Assembly: GCA_963817335.1 (NCBI GenBank)
Contig: CAWFNX010000001.1
Location: forward strand, 124,001-188,000
Length of the DNA stretch: 64,000 bases
Reading direction: 5' to 3'
Origin: AV40 sp963817335
Lineage (GTDB): Bacteria; Verrucomicrobiota; Verrucomicrobiia; Chthoniobacterales; UBA10450
The notes under the pieces are model-generated. The model did no database searches and was not told the DNA's origin. It saw only the letters and a list, made by a program, of their open reading frames with translations. Positions 38,974-48,213 of the stretch are shown one piece after another. Within the stretch, counting starts at the first letter, position 1, and the number at the start of each line of letters is the position of its first letter. Made by a program: the position numbers and the translations under genes.

Positions 38974-40635
38974 TCAAACGTCGAGCGCTTCGCGAACTTT
39001 GAGGGCGAGCTGTTCGGCATCGAACGGCTTCGGAAGGAAGAACATTCCCGGTTCGCAGCGGTCACTTGGCTGGAGCGACTCCTCAAGGTATCCCGAGATG
39101 AACAGAACCTTGATGTTAGGGTGAGCCGCGCGAAGGGCGTCAGCGAATCGCCGGCCACTGATCTGCGGCATTACCATGTCCGTAAGGAGCAGATCGACTT
39201 TGCGGCCGCCGTCTTGCGCCAGCAAATGGCGCGCGTCGCTGCTGTTTGCGGCCTCAATTACTTCGTAGCCAAGCGAGCGCAACATCCGCACTGAGATGTG
39301 GCGAACACTGACATCATCTTCGAGGACAAGAACGGTTTCGGTGCCGCCGCGGACTTTCTTAGCGCCCGGTTTTTTGTATGGCGGCGGCGGAGGCGCGGAA
39401 ACGCGCGGAAGGTAAACTTCGATGGTTGCACCTTTGCCTTCCTCGCTTTGGACGCGCAAGTGTCCTCCGCTTTGATGTACGATGCCGTAACACGTCGCCA
39501 AACCCAAGCCGCTTCGGCGATCAGCAACTTTGGTGGTGAAGAAAGGTTCGAAGAGATGGGCTTTCACTTCGTCGCTCATTCCCGTCCCTGTGTCCGAGAC
39601 GCCAATGACAACGTATTGGCCGGGTGCGCATTCCGAGCAGTCGATCGGGCAACGCGGATGTGTCGGAAGATCGATAATGCCAGTTTCGAGAGTGAGCTGT
39701 CCGCCATGGGGCATCGCATCCCGGGCGTTAACCGCGAGGTTCAGAATAATCTGGGTAATTTGGCCAGGGTCGGCCTTGATGTGCGCCCCGTCTTTTTCGT
39801 GGTGAAGATGACAGACCACTGAAATGTTCTCGCCGATTAATCGAAGCAAAGAGCGCTCGAGATTCGTGATGATCGAATTCACCTCGATCACGACCGGTTC
39901 CATCGGCTGGCGACGACTGAAGGCGAGAAGTTGTGAAGTCAAAGCTGATGCCCGGCCGGCGGCGGCGCGGATCTCAGTTACATGTTCCGCCAACGTTCCT
40001 TTGATTTGGCGTTCGTGCAGAAGCAGATCGCCGTATCCGAGAATGGTAGTGAGAAAGTTATTGAAGTCGTGGGCGACGCCGGCAGCGAGTTGACCGAACG
40101 CTTCCATGCGCTGGGAGCGGCAGAGCTGATCTTGAAGTTGTTTGCGCGCAGTGACGTCCATCAACGAACCGATGAGCCGGGTGGGCGCGCCGTCGTTGCC
40201 GCGAAGAATAAGTGCGCGTTCCAGGACGTTGATGTCAGATCCATCGGCCCGACGGAAACGGTATTCGCAGCTCCAATGGTCATCGGCTCGACCGAGGGCT
40301 TCGCTGATTGATGAGGAAACGCGAGCTCGATCGCTCGGGTGAATATTCTTTTGCCAAAAACCGATATGGTTCTCGGTGGTCGGACCATAGCCGAGAAGTG
40401 ACGTCAGCCCCTGGGGCCAGGACAGTTCGCCCGTCTTTACATTCCAATCCCGAATCGCATCATTCGTAGCCCGGGCAGCAAACGCAAAATAGTCTTTGGT
40501 TGGCGACGAATCAGCTTGAGATAAAGAAGTTTTGTTTTCATGAGGCGAGCCTTGGAGTTGACCTACAATAAATTGCTCGAGCGACGGCGATGGAATCGGC
40601 GTTTTTGTAGTTTGGTCTTCCTTCTCCAATCGCAT
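38974..40635 (-). CDS. Hybrid sensor histidine kinase with PAS and receiver domains
   Basis: 553 residues from the ATG at 40635 (a TTG four codons upstream is possible). There is no membrane segment, so it is probably cytoplasmic. Domains: PAS (~50-165, LTSLLGYGPTTENH, EYRFRRADGS); HisKA with the phospho-accepting histidine in GVAHDFNNFLTTI (H189); HATPase with NLAVNARDAMP, DTGTGMSD and GLGLATCYGIV; and a C-terminal receiver (from ~435) with DD and the phospho-accepting D486 in LLLTDMVMP and lysine in LPKPF. The signal is likely sensed through the PAS domain. The output partner is not encoded next to it; lies upstream of the threonine ammonia-lyase gene on the same strand. Confidence 0.93.
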   Translation of the reverse strand: MRLEKEDQTTKTPIPSPSLEQFIVGQLQGSPHENKTSLSQADSSPTKDYFAFAARATNDAIRDWNVKTGELSWPQGLTSLLGYGPTTENHIGFWQKNIHPSDRARVSSSISEALGRADDHWSCEYRFRRADGSDINVLERALILRGNDGAPTRLIGSLMDVTARKQLQDQLCRSQRMEAFGQLAAGVAHDFNNFLTTILGYGDLLLHERQIKGTLAEHVTEIRAAAGRASALTSQLLAFSRRQPMEPVVIEVNSIITNLERSLLRLIGENISVVCHLHHEKDGAHIKADPGQITQIILNLAVNARDAMPHGGQLTLETGIIDLPTHPRCPIDCSECAPGQYVVIGVSDTGTGMSDEVKAHLFEPFFTTKVADRRSGLGLATCYGIVHQSGGHLRVQSEEGKGATIEVYLPRVSAPPPPPYKKPGAKKVRGGTETVLVLEDDVSVRHISVRMLRSLGYEVIEAANSSDARHLLAQDGGRKVDLLLTDMVMPQISGRRFADALRAAHPNIKVLFISGYLEESLQPSDRCEPGMFFLPKPFDAEQLALKVREALDV

Positions 40636-40739
40636 GCGACACGTCAAACAACCCGCGATCTAAATAGCTAGTTCTATGCCCTTGCAGCGTCGCGAAATGC
40701 GCGGTGCGCAGATGAATTTTCAGAGCTTTGGCTCTGAAT

Positions 40740-41384
40740 TTATTTGGCATTTATCGCCGAAAGCGGGCCGACCGAGATCGTGGCGAGATTCAATTCGCGG
40801 CCATGTCCAGCAAGCTTTGACGCTCTCTCGCCAACGTTTTCGACCAGAATCGATCCGCGAAACGGATCAGAAATCCTGGCAACTTTATTTTCCTGGCCAT
40901 CGACCTTGAACGACAACCGAACAAATTTTGTTTCAACGCCCAACATCGACAATTTGAACAATCGCTTATGAGCAAAGGGCACGATTCCATCCACTTCAGT
41001 CCATTTCGGACTGTCCACCGGCAGCTGTGAGTTGGACACAGCGATGCGAAGCTCGCCACAAGCGCCCGCATTTTCATTTAGAAAAGTGAAGCGATCGCTG
41101 GTCGCGTTCGCAGGCAACTCAATAATAAAAGTTGTTTCGCCTTCCTTCAGCGCACAACTCACGGTGTTGGGATCAATGAATGCCGCCGCCGATTTGTTCG
41201 CACCCGGCTCGGCCGCGGAGACCGATGAAAATTTTCCGTCTGGAGAAATGTATTCGATCTGTGGACCTGGGTTGGAGGATGCGTCGGCCTGGCTGGAACT
41301 GCCGGCTACGAACGAAAATGCCAAGGCTAAACCGAGGAAAACTTGGGCCACTCGGGGTTGAACAACGTGGAAAGGGAAACCCAT
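40740..41384 (-). CDS. Exported protein of unknown function
   Basis: 214 residues from ATG 41384. The N-terminus is a signal peptide (AQVFLGLALAFSFVAGSSSQ, cleavage likely after the ASA/ADA region). The mature part is beta-strand-like, with ETTFIIELPANATSDRFTFL and FVRLSFKVDGQENKVARISD, which resembles a discoidin/galactose-binding-like fold, but no family is recognised. It is transcribed divergently from the EPS locus across a 275-base gap. Confidence 0.55.
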   Translation of the reverse strand: MGFPFHVVQPRVAQVFLGLALAFSFVAGSSSQADASSNPGPQIEYISPDGKFSSVSAAEPGANKSAAAFIDPNTVSCALKEGETTFIIELPANATSDRFTFLNENAGACGELRIAVSNSQLPVDSPKWTEVDGIVPFAHKRLFKLSMLGVETKFVRLSFKVDGQENKVARISDPFRGSILVENVGERASKLAGHGRELNLATISVGPLSAINAK

Positions 41385-41477
41385 GCTTGTACTATTAGCT
41401 TAGACCGGGCCAAGCAGGCGAAATTTCCTCGTTTAAGGGCATTACCGGGCCGCAGCGATCTCATCCCTCGTTGTTGT

Positions 41478-41489
41478 TTACTATAGTAA
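41478..41489. promoter_or_regulatory. 12-bp perfect palindrome in EPS upstream region
   Basis: TTACTATAGTAA, a perfect AT-rich palindrome in the divergent 275-base gap between the exported protein and the EPS barrel gene. The form suits a dimeric regulator, but no regulator is encoded nearby. Confidence 0.35.
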
Positions 41490-41630
41490 GTAAAAAGTTT
41501 CAGCGATTTAGCTTGCTTAGAGGGGGGATTTTCTCTTAAAAAGGATACCCTAAAAAAAGGACACCACGATCTTAAACGGAGGCGGGCGTAAGTAGGCGCG
41601 CGTTACCGGCTTGGGATTTGAAAACGGATA

Positions 41631-41648
41631 CTGGTACCACAACTGCTT
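41631..41648 (+). promoter_or_regulatory. Sigma-54-like promoter before the EPS barrel gene
   Basis: CTGGTAC, five bases, then CTGCT: exact GG-N10-GC spacing (GG at 41633-41634, GC at 41645-41646). It differs from YTGGCAC-N5-TTGCW at one position in each half. A start site would fall around 41657, almost at the ATG at 41660. Confidence 0.45.
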
Positions 41649-41659
41649 GAATTAATTTG

Positions 41660-43033
41660 ATGAACCTGCCTATGAGTCATCGTGCTGCCCCTTTCAATCG
41701 CGATCAATTTGTAAAATCTGCGCTGCTGTTTATCGGGGCGATGCTGTCCGCTGGCGTCAGCCTGAATGCGCAGGATGCCGTCCGACCTTCGCTGGCCGGA
41801 CAGGATGCCTATGACGCCAGGCAAGAAGACATTTCGCGAATTCCATACAACTTGTTGCTTGGGCCAGTGCGGTTTCGTGTCGGCGCGAGTGTCGGTGTGG
41901 AATACAACGACAACATCAACTACGCCGAAGTGGGAACGCAGGACGATGTGATCATCACCCCGAACCTGACGCTCGACATGCTCTGGCCGATTACCCAACT
42001 CAACACTTTGCGTCTCGACCTGGGTCTCGGTTATTCGTTCTATCTCGATCACTCGGACAACAATACCGATTACCTTTTGGTTGCTCCCAAATCTCAAATC
42101 GCGTTCGACATCTTCATCGGCGATTTCCGGATCAATCTTCACGACAAGATGCTGCTGCAACAGGACCCGGTCCAGGAAGGGGCTTTGAGCAATGTCGTGG
42201 ACTACGGCCGATTCGAGAATACCGCCGGCCTTTCGGTGTTGTGGGACTTGAACAAGCTGTTGCTCCAGGTGGGATATGACCACTACAACTTTATCGCGAC
42301 CAATTCGGACTTCGATTATTTGAATCGAAACGCGGAAATGGTTGGCGGTTCGGCCGCATTCATCGTGAATCCGACGATCACGGTCGGTGTTGAAGGCAAT
42401 GCTGTGTGGACTCGGTACGATAACAACAGCAGTTCGGATGTTGGACAGCTTAACGATAGCGAGGACTACAGCGTTGGCGGTTTCATCGAAGCGTCCATCA
42501 CAAACAATCTCAAGGTTCGTGCCGCCGGCGGTTATCAATGGATCAATTTCGACCAGAACTTTGTGACGTTCTTTTTCGGTCCGTTTGCGATTAACTTCCC
42601 AGACCACAAAGACCTTGCTGATTACTATGTTAACGGGCTGATCTCGCATCGGATCAACGCCCAGATCAGCCAGACTTTGAGCGCCGGCCACGAGAACCAG
42701 CTTGGCATCAATTCAAACTACATTACGCTTAATTACGTTCGGCACGCGGTCAGTTGGAACATTCTCCGCAATACGTTGCTCACCACGGAATTCTTCTTTG
42801 AAGACGCCGAAGAATCGGGTGGAGAAGTGGGTGCGAGTCCTTTCACGGTTGCGACCGGCCAACGGGCGGGCGAACATTTCCAACGCCTGGGCGGCGCGGT
42901 CACTCTTGGATATCAGTTAACACCCCATGTAACGCTCGGCCTCCGCTATCAGGGCACAACCAAGGATTCCGACGTATTCCTGCGCGATTACAATCAAAAC
43001 CGCGTTTCTGTCGACGGCACTTACAGTTTCTAA
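41660..43033 (+). CDS. Outer-membrane beta-barrel protein of EPS locus
   Basis: 457 residues from ATG 41660; a TTG one codon upstream and an ATG at 41672 are alternatives. Signal peptide with hydrophobic stretch SALLFIGAMLSAGVSLNAQ. The remainder consists of alternating beta strands (RFRVGASVGVEYNDNINYAE, LRLDLGLGYSFYLDHSDN, VTLGLRYQGTTKDSDVF) and ends in phenylalanine (GTYSF), as outer-membrane barrels do. This is the type of barrel found at the front of PEP-CTERM-associated EPS loci, probably participating in export or anchoring. It is followed by the Wza-like and Wzc-like genes on the same strand. The family is recognised by layout and not by a catalytic motif. Confidence 0.75.
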   Translation: MNLPMSHRAAPFNRDQFVKSALLFIGAMLSAGVSLNAQDAVRPSLAGQDAYDARQEDISRIPYNLLLGPVRFRVGASVGVEYNDNINYAEVGTQDDVIITPNLTLDMLWPITQLNTLRLDLGLGYSFYLDHSDNNTDYLLVAPKSQIAFDIFIGDFRINLHDKMLLQQDPVQEGALSNVVDYGRFENTAGLSVLWDLNKLLLQVGYDHYNFIATNSDFDYLNRNAEMVGGSAAFIVNPTITVGVEGNAVWTRYDNNSSSDVGQLNDSEDYSVGGFIEASITNNLKVRAAGGYQWINFDQNFVTFFFGPFAINFPDHKDLADYYVNGLISHRINAQISQTLSAGHENQLGINSNYITLNYVRHAVSWNILRNTLLTTEFFFEDAEESGGEVGASPFTVATGQRAGEHFQRLGGAVTLGYQLTPHVTLGLRYQGTTKDSDVFLRDYNQNRVSVDGTYSF

Positions 43034-43064
43034 AAGGGACAAGAGGGGTAAATTGGGGGTCAAC

Positions 43065-43766
43065 ATGAGAGTCTTAGTGTATGCAGCGATTGCTGCATGG
43101 TGCAGTGTTCTATCGAGTTCGAGCTTTGCGCAGGACTCACTCCGCGGCGATGTAGCGACTCCGCCTCCCTCCACACCGAGAGCGACTTCGCCCGATTCGC
43201 CGGCTTCCAGCACCAGCGCGGTAATGCGGACAAATTCAATGTCCGTGTTGGACGACAAGAAAAAACTTGGGCCGAATGATTCCGTAAGCTTCCGGGTTGT
43301 CGAGGATCGCGATAACGAATCGCAACGCCTGAGGGTGAATGATAATGGCGAACTCGAAGTCCCTTATGTGGGTCTTGTGCCGGCGCGCGGCAAATCGTGC
43401 AAAGAACTTGCTTACAGCATTAAATCATTACTCGAAAAAGAATATTACTATCACGCAACGGTGATTCTCGCAGTCGATCGAGTGAGCGAGAAATCCAAAG
43501 GCCGAATTTATGTTTACGGCTCGGTGAAATCGCAGGGGCCACAGGAAATTCCGCCGGACGAAAGTTACTCTGTGAGCAAGGCGATTATTAAAGCTGGAGG
43601 CTTCGGCGATTTTGCCAACAAACGAAAGGTAAAATTGACTCGCAAGAACGGCCAGGAATTTAGCATCGATCTCAAGCGCGTGATTGAGGAAGGACATACT
43701 GAAGAGGATCTGGAATTGCAGCCGGACGATCAGATCTATGTTCCGCAGCGTTTGATCAACATGTAG
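43065..43766 (+). CDS. Polysaccharide export protein (Wza-like)
   Basis: 233 residues from ATG 43065, with GGGGGT just upstream; a TTG at 43053 also exists. Signal peptide ends near SSSFAQDS; there is no lipobox cysteine at the cleavage point. Then a disordered Pro/Thr linker and a poly-export domain (LGPNDSVSFRVVEDRDN, VNDNGELEVPYVGLVPARGK) followed by a SLBB-type unit (IYVYGSVKSQGPQEIPPDES, VSKAIIKAGGFGDFA). These proteins form the outer-membrane channel for polysaccharide. It is shorter than full Wza (about 380 aa), so it may rely on the upstream barrel or another subunit. The Wzc-like gene starts one base after the stop. Confidence 0.88.
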   Translation: MRVLVYAAIAAWCSVLSSSSFAQDSLRGDVATPPPSTPRATSPDSPASSTSAVMRTNSMSVLDDKKKLGPNDSVSFRVVEDRDNESQRLRVNDNGELEVPYVGLVPARGKSCKELAYSIKSLLEKEYYYHATVILAVDRVSEKSKGRIYVYGSVKSQGPQEIPPDESYSVSKAIIKAGGFGDFANKRKVKLTRKNGQEFSIDLKRVIEEGHTEEDLELQPDDQIYVPQRLINM

Positions 43767-43767
43767 T

Positions 43768-45930
43768 ATGCGCAATTCAGCTACCAGCAAACATATTTCC
43801 ACTTCGTGGTCGGCCGCGTTAATCACCCGGTTGCACCGTTACAAATCGCTCCTGCTTCGACGCTGGTGGATTCCAGTTCTTACGATCTGTCTCGGACTCT
43901 TCGTTGAAGCATTTCTGATTTATCAAAGGCCGCCGGAGTACATGTCGGCTGGCAAGATGATCGTCGCCGGCAGTATGAAGATTCCGCAGGGCGCGATTTA
44001 CAGCGAAGAAATGGCGAATTTCTACGGGACCCAGGTGCAATTGATGCAGAGTAACGAGGTCAAGCACAGTGCGGAATCGCTCGTGCGCTCGTCCCATCCT
44101 GAGTTGCAGCCTGTCCCGGTAGAGATCTTTGTTTTGCAACGGCCACGCACCTCAATTTTCGAGCTCACCGCGGTCGGCAGCGCGCCGGATTACACCCAGG
44201 CCTATCTGAACGCAATGATGCAGAAGTATCTCGATTTCAAACGCGGGATGCGAGAGGAGCGCGGACATGAGGTTACTACCGGCATTACCGAACAGTTGAT
44301 TCAGGTCGAGAAGGATCTGCGGAATAGCGAAGACGAGCTCATCGAATTCCAGAAACAAAACAATATCGGATTCATCCAGGAAGAAGGTAACAGCGCGGCC
44401 GCTTATCTCGTTAGGCTCAATCAGCAATACGCCCAGCTCAAAACCGAATACGACTTGTTAAACCTGCTCGATCTCGATCAAAACCTCGACCGCGCCCAAA
44501 ACAAGATGGATGCGGCCCAAAACACTCAAGGCCCGTCATCCGACAATCAGGGTTTGCCGTTCTCGGATGTTGGTCCCGAAGCGGATTACTTGAAGGCAAA
44601 GCAACAGGTGCAGCTTCTGAAAGCCGAACGCGACACTCTGGCAAAGGATCTGCGGCCGAGCCATCCGAAGATTCTCAAGCTTAACGACAAAATTTCCGAA
44701 CAGGAGAAGTTGATCGACCTGTTCCGTGCCGACACGCTCGAGCGATTGAAGACCCGTCGTGAATCCATCGGCAAACAGATGGAGAACCTCCAGACCAGCG
44801 TCAAGGAATGGGAAGCCAAGGCCCTCGACCTCAGCCAGCGCCTCGCCCAATTCAACCGCATCAAGGGAAAAGCCGATCGGCTCAAAACACTCTACGATCG
44901 TCTCACGGGCAACTTGAAGGACATCGACGTCTCTCAAGTCGTCGGCGGCGAGGACCAGGTCTCGATCATGGAAATGGGTTCCACTCCGATTTCGGTTCGC
45001 CCGGGATTAATTAAGAGTCTTTTGCTCGGATTTGGAATCGGCGCCCTCGTTGGCCTGGCGATTCTGCTTCTGCTCGATCGTATCGACGATCGGATGGCAT
45101 CGTTCAGCGAATTTCAGCATCACTTTTCCGAAAATGTTCTCGGTCAGATTCCGAAGGAAAAGGTCAAGGGTAAGGTCGATCTGCTGCAGCCGGACGACTC
45201 TCGACACGTATTCGCGGAATCGTATCGCAACATTCGTTCGTCCATTTTCTTCATGCCTTACGATGGGCCGCGACCGAAAAGCTTTTTGGTTACCAGCGCT
45301 GTTCCAAACGAAGGGAAGTCGACGGTTTCCGCCAACCTCGCCATCACCATGGCTCTTTCTGGCGCAAAAACACTTTTGATCGATTGCGACCTCCGCCGGG
45401 GCGCGCTTCGCGAAACTTTTGGCATTACTTCAAAGATCGGTCTCTCCGAGGTATTGAAGCAGGAAGTCAATTGGCGCGAGGTGGTCGTGCCAACCGCCTA
45501 TCCGACGCTCTTCGTTTTGCCGCGTGGTAAAACGCTGTCCCAACCGAGCGAACATCTGCTTCGCGAATCGACCGAGGCTCTGTTGCGCGAGATCTACGAC
45601 TTCTACGATTACATCATCATCGATAGCTCGCCGGTGCTGGCGGCCGACGATACCACCAGCCTTGCGCCAAAGATCGACGCTACCCTGTTTGTGATTCGGC
45701 TTTCCTACACTTCGGCGCGCTTGACCAAGAAATCACTCGAGCTGCTCTACAACCGTCAGGTGAATGTCCCAGGGGTCATCTTGAACTTCGTCGATACGTC
45801 GTTGCCCGAGTATTACTACTATCAATACTCGGAATATTACACGACGCCGACAGTTCCCGACGCCGAAGCCGTTCCGCCACCGCCGCGAAGATCGCGTCCG
45901 AAAGCGATTGAAACTTCCGAGCTCGGCTGA
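43768..45930 (+). CDS. Wzc-like polysaccharide biosynthesis tyrosine autokinase
   Basis: 720 residues. Wzz-like chain-length domain with TM1 (~32-52, PVLTICLGLFVEAFLIY) and TM2 (~417-436, LLLGFGIGALVGLAILLL), joined by coiled-coil regions (LIQVEKDLRNSEDELIEFQK). The C-terminal BY-kinase has Walker A VPNEGKST (~512-519), Walker A' LLIDCDLRRG (~536) and Walker B YIIIDSSP (~616), with a tyrosine-rich tail (EYYYYQYSEYY, ~681-691) for autophosphorylation. It controls polymer length and export with the Wza-like protein just upstream (gap one base). No tyrosine phosphatase (Wzb) gene is present in the window. Confidence 0.95.
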   Translation: MRNSATSKHISTSWSAALITRLHRYKSLLLRRWWIPVLTICLGLFVEAFLIYQRPPEYMSAGKMIVAGSMKIPQGAIYSEEMANFYGTQVQLMQSNEVKHSAESLVRSSHPELQPVPVEIFVLQRPRTSIFELTAVGSAPDYTQAYLNAMMQKYLDFKRGMREERGHEVTTGITEQLIQVEKDLRNSEDELIEFQKQNNIGFIQEEGNSAAAYLVRLNQQYAQLKTEYDLLNLLDLDQNLDRAQNKMDAAQNTQGPSSDNQGLPFSDVGPEADYLKAKQQVQLLKAERDTLAKDLRPSHPKILKLNDKISEQEKLIDLFRADTLERLKTRRESIGKQMENLQTSVKEWEAKALDLSQRLAQFNRIKGKADRLKTLYDRLTGNLKDIDVSQVVGGEDQVSIMEMGSTPISVRPGLIKSLLLGFGIGALVGLAILLLLDRIDDRMASFSEFQHHFSENVLGQIPKEKVKGKVDLLQPDDSRHVFAESYRNIRSSIFFMPYDGPRPKSFLVTSAVPNEGKSTVSANLAITMALSGAKTLLIDCDLRRGALRETFGITSKIGLSEVLKQEVNWREVVVPTAYPTLFVLPRGKTLSQPSEHLLRESTEALLREIYDFYDYIIIDSSPVLAADDTTSLAPKIDATLFVIRLSYTSARLTKKSLELLYNRQVNVPGVILNFVDTSLPEYYYYQYSEYYTTPTVPDAEAVPPPPRRSRPKAIETSELG

Positions 45931-45993
45931 TTAACAGCAGTCATTCACGGAAATATTGGCTACGGCCAATTGAAGTTGGTGCGCAAATTCCGC

Positions 45994-46010
45994 TTGGCAC
46001 TTCGGTAGCT
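45994..46010 (+). promoter_or_regulatory. Sigma-54-like promoter before the flippase gene
   Basis: TTGGCAC, five bases, then TAGCT: exact GG-N10-GC spacing (45996-45997, 46008-46009). The -24 half is a perfect match, the -12 half has one mismatch. A start site near 46020 would give a 19-base leader to the ATG at 46039. It lies in the 108-base gap after the Wzc-like gene. Confidence 0.55.
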
Positions 46011-46038
46011 CATTGCTCTGTTCCAACATGATTTGGCC

Positions 46039-47358
46039 ATGAGTTTCTTTGCCCCGGTTCCTACGCCCGTCCTGGCCGAGGGTTACACTCCGGTGCTAAG
46101 GCGAGCTTTTGATCAAGCACGCCGCATTGGCAATTACGCGTTGGTCCAGGCTGCGGTCCATCTTCTCGCCTTCACCAGCGGCATTCTTCTCGTCCGTTGG
46201 TTGCCGCAGCGCGAGTACGCCTATTTCACGATTGCCAATGCGATGCAGGCTACATTGATCATGCTGGCCGATATTGGCATCAGCACAGGACTGATTTCCA
46301 TTGGCGGGCGGGTCTGGCAGGACTCACGCCGTTTCGGCGAATTGATTAACACCGGTCTCGCGGTGCGCAAAAGACTCGCCCTCGTTGCCACCATCGTGGT
46401 CGCGCCAATTTTGTACGCGATGCTCGCCCGCAACGGAGCGTCGCTAAACTATGCACTTCTTTTGACCGCAATCGTTCTCGGCGGATTCTCGATTCAACTG
46501 TCGATCGACGTCTTCAGCGTGGTGCCGCGCTTGCACTCGGACATTAAGCGAATTCAAACGATCGATCTCATTTGTGCCGTTGTTCGTCTGTTCCTCGTCT
46601 TCGGACTCGTTTATCTTATTCCCGCCGCGGGACTGGCTGTGGCCATCGCTACGGTCAGCTTCTTCCTCCAATACTTACTGCTCCGTTCCTATGCCGCCAG
46701 GATGGTCGATCTCGGTGCCAGCGAAAATCCGGAAGATCGACGAGAGATCGTTCGTCTGATCAAGACGCTTGCTGCGAGCACGCTCTTTTACTGCTTTCAG
46801 GGCCAAATCAACGTTTTCCTCATCAGTCTCTTTGGTCGTCACACTGATTCAATCGCCGAAGTTGGGGCGCTTGGGCGACTCGCCATGATCTTCACCATCT
46901 TGATGAACATGATGACCAACGTGTTCGTGCCCGCTTTCGCGCGTTGCAAGGAAAAGCGAGACTTGCGCAAGTTGTATTTTCTAATTGCCGGTGGCGTGTT
47001 GCTGTTTAGCGCTGCAGTGCTCGCCGGCGCCGCGTTCTTCCCCGATCAATTCCTTTTCGTTCTCGGCAAACGCTACGCCCACCTGCATCGCGAGTTGCTC
47101 TTAATGGTCGCAGTCGCGGTTATTTCCGCTTTTAGCTCCGCACTTTGGTTGCTGAACGCCTCGAAAGCATGGGTAGCAGGGTCCTGGCTTTACATACCGC
47201 TTACTTTGGTCACTCAAGTCGCTCTGATTCCGTTCACCGATTTCTCCAGTGTCGCGGGCATCTTGATTTTTAATTTGATCTCGCTGGTGCCGAGCCTGCT
47301 GGTCAGCGTTGCGCTGGGTTATCGCGGTTTTCGGAGTCTGAGCGAGGCAGCTGGCTGA
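46039..47358 (+). CDS. Oligosaccharide flippase (Wzx-like)
   Basis: 439 residues from ATG 46039; a TTG two codons upstream is possible. About twelve hydrophobic segments are visible across the protein, e.g. YALVQAAVHLLAFTSGILLV, AGLAVAIATVSFFLQYLLL and LFSAAVLAGAAFFPDQFLFV, with the layout of polysaccharide-transporter/MATE-like flippases. It should move undecaprenyl-pyrophosphate-linked repeat units to the periplasmic side. It starts the glycosyltransferase block of the EPS locus; its own sigma-54-like promoter may allow separate regulation from the export genes. Confidence 0.88.
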   Translation: MSFFAPVPTPVLAEGYTPVLRRAFDQARRIGNYALVQAAVHLLAFTSGILLVRWLPQREYAYFTIANAMQATLIMLADIGISTGLISIGGRVWQDSRRFGELINTGLAVRKRLALVATIVVAPILYAMLARNGASLNYALLLTAIVLGGFSIQLSIDVFSVVPRLHSDIKRIQTIDLICAVVRLFLVFGLVYLIPAAGLAVAIATVSFFLQYLLLRSYAARMVDLGASENPEDRREIVRLIKTLAASTLFYCFQGQINVFLISLFGRHTDSIAEVGALGRLAMIFTILMNMMTNVFVPAFARCKEKRDLRKLYFLIAGGVLLFSAAVLAGAAFFPDQFLFVLGKRYAHLHRELLLMVAVAVISAFSSALWLLNASKAWVAGSWLYIPLTLVTQVALIPFTDFSSVAGILIFNLISLVPSLLVSVALGYRGFRSLSEAAG

Positions 47359-47361
47359 ACG

Positions 47362-48213
47362 ATGCCGAACATTGCTTATCATTCCGCTCTTCTCGAAGGA
47401 AAAATCGTGCGCAAACTGTACCGGGCGATGTTGCCGATGATCGTTCGCAGGCGCGTTCGCGTGCCGCGAGAGGTGTCATTCAACGTCTTCGCCTATTCGG
47501 GTGAGAAGACATTGCCCGAACAAGTGGCGTCTATTCGCTCTTTTCTGGCTCACGTTGGTCGTCCGAAAAAGTTTACCGTTGTTTCCGATGGATCCTACAC
47601 CGCGACCAGTGTCGCATTGTTGGAGAAGATCGATGGGTGTGTCCGGGTCCAACGGGAGCCGCCACCGCAAACGCCCGGTCTGACTGATGATGTGCGCGCC
47701 TACCTGGCCCGGCACCCGACCGGAAAACAACTCGCCTTGCTCATGTCGCTGCCGGCGAACGGTCCAACTCTTTACACCGACTCCGACGTTCTGTTCTTTC
47801 CTGGCGCGCATCTGATCGTCGATCTGTTGCAAGGTGAAACCGTATCCGCCTTCTATCTGGCCGATTTTCAATTCTCCGGCGACGAACGACTCATTGTGGC
47901 GGCCTCCGAAAAGCAAAATCCGGCCAACACCGGTTTTGTTCTCTTATTTCAAAAATTAGACTGGTCGCTCGGACTGGAGCGATTGGCGAAATTAGACGGC
48001 GCGCCGAGTTTCTTTACCAACCAAACCGTGACCCACCTCTGTCTGCATAGCAACGGCGCGCGAGCCTTCGATCCGGACAAATTTGTTCTGCAACTGGACG
48101 ATCAAACTATCTATCGCGACAAATATGCGAGGCCGTCACTTGTCATGCGGCATTATGTCAATCCGGTCAGACACAAGTTTTGGACGACGCTTGCGCATCG
48201 GGGCTGGAACTAA
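47362..48213 (+). CDS. Putative glycosyltransferase, unassigned family
   Basis: 283 residues starting three bases after the flippase stop. A central LYTDSDVLFF stretch gives an acidic D-x-D typical of GT-A donor-metal binding; other recognisable elements are NVFAYSGEKTLPEQVASIRS and VVSDGSYTATSVALLEK, the layout of a nucleotide-sugar domain. No exact family recognised. The next gene starts in its stop codon (TAATG), so it is in the operon and likely contributes one sugar to the repeat unit. Confidence 0.62.
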   Translation: MPNIAYHSALLEGKIVRKLYRAMLPMIVRRRVRVPREVSFNVFAYSGEKTLPEQVASIRSFLAHVGRPKKFTVVSDGSYTATSVALLEKIDGCVRVQREPPPQTPGLTDDVRAYLARHPTGKQLALLMSLPANGPTLYTDSDVLFFPGAHLIVDLLQGETVSAFYLADFQFSGDERLIVAASEKQNPANTGFVLLFQKLDWSLGLERLAKLDGAPSFFTNQTVTHLCLHSNGARAFDPDKFVLQLDDQTIYRDKYARPSLVMRHYVNPVRHKFWTTLAHRGWN

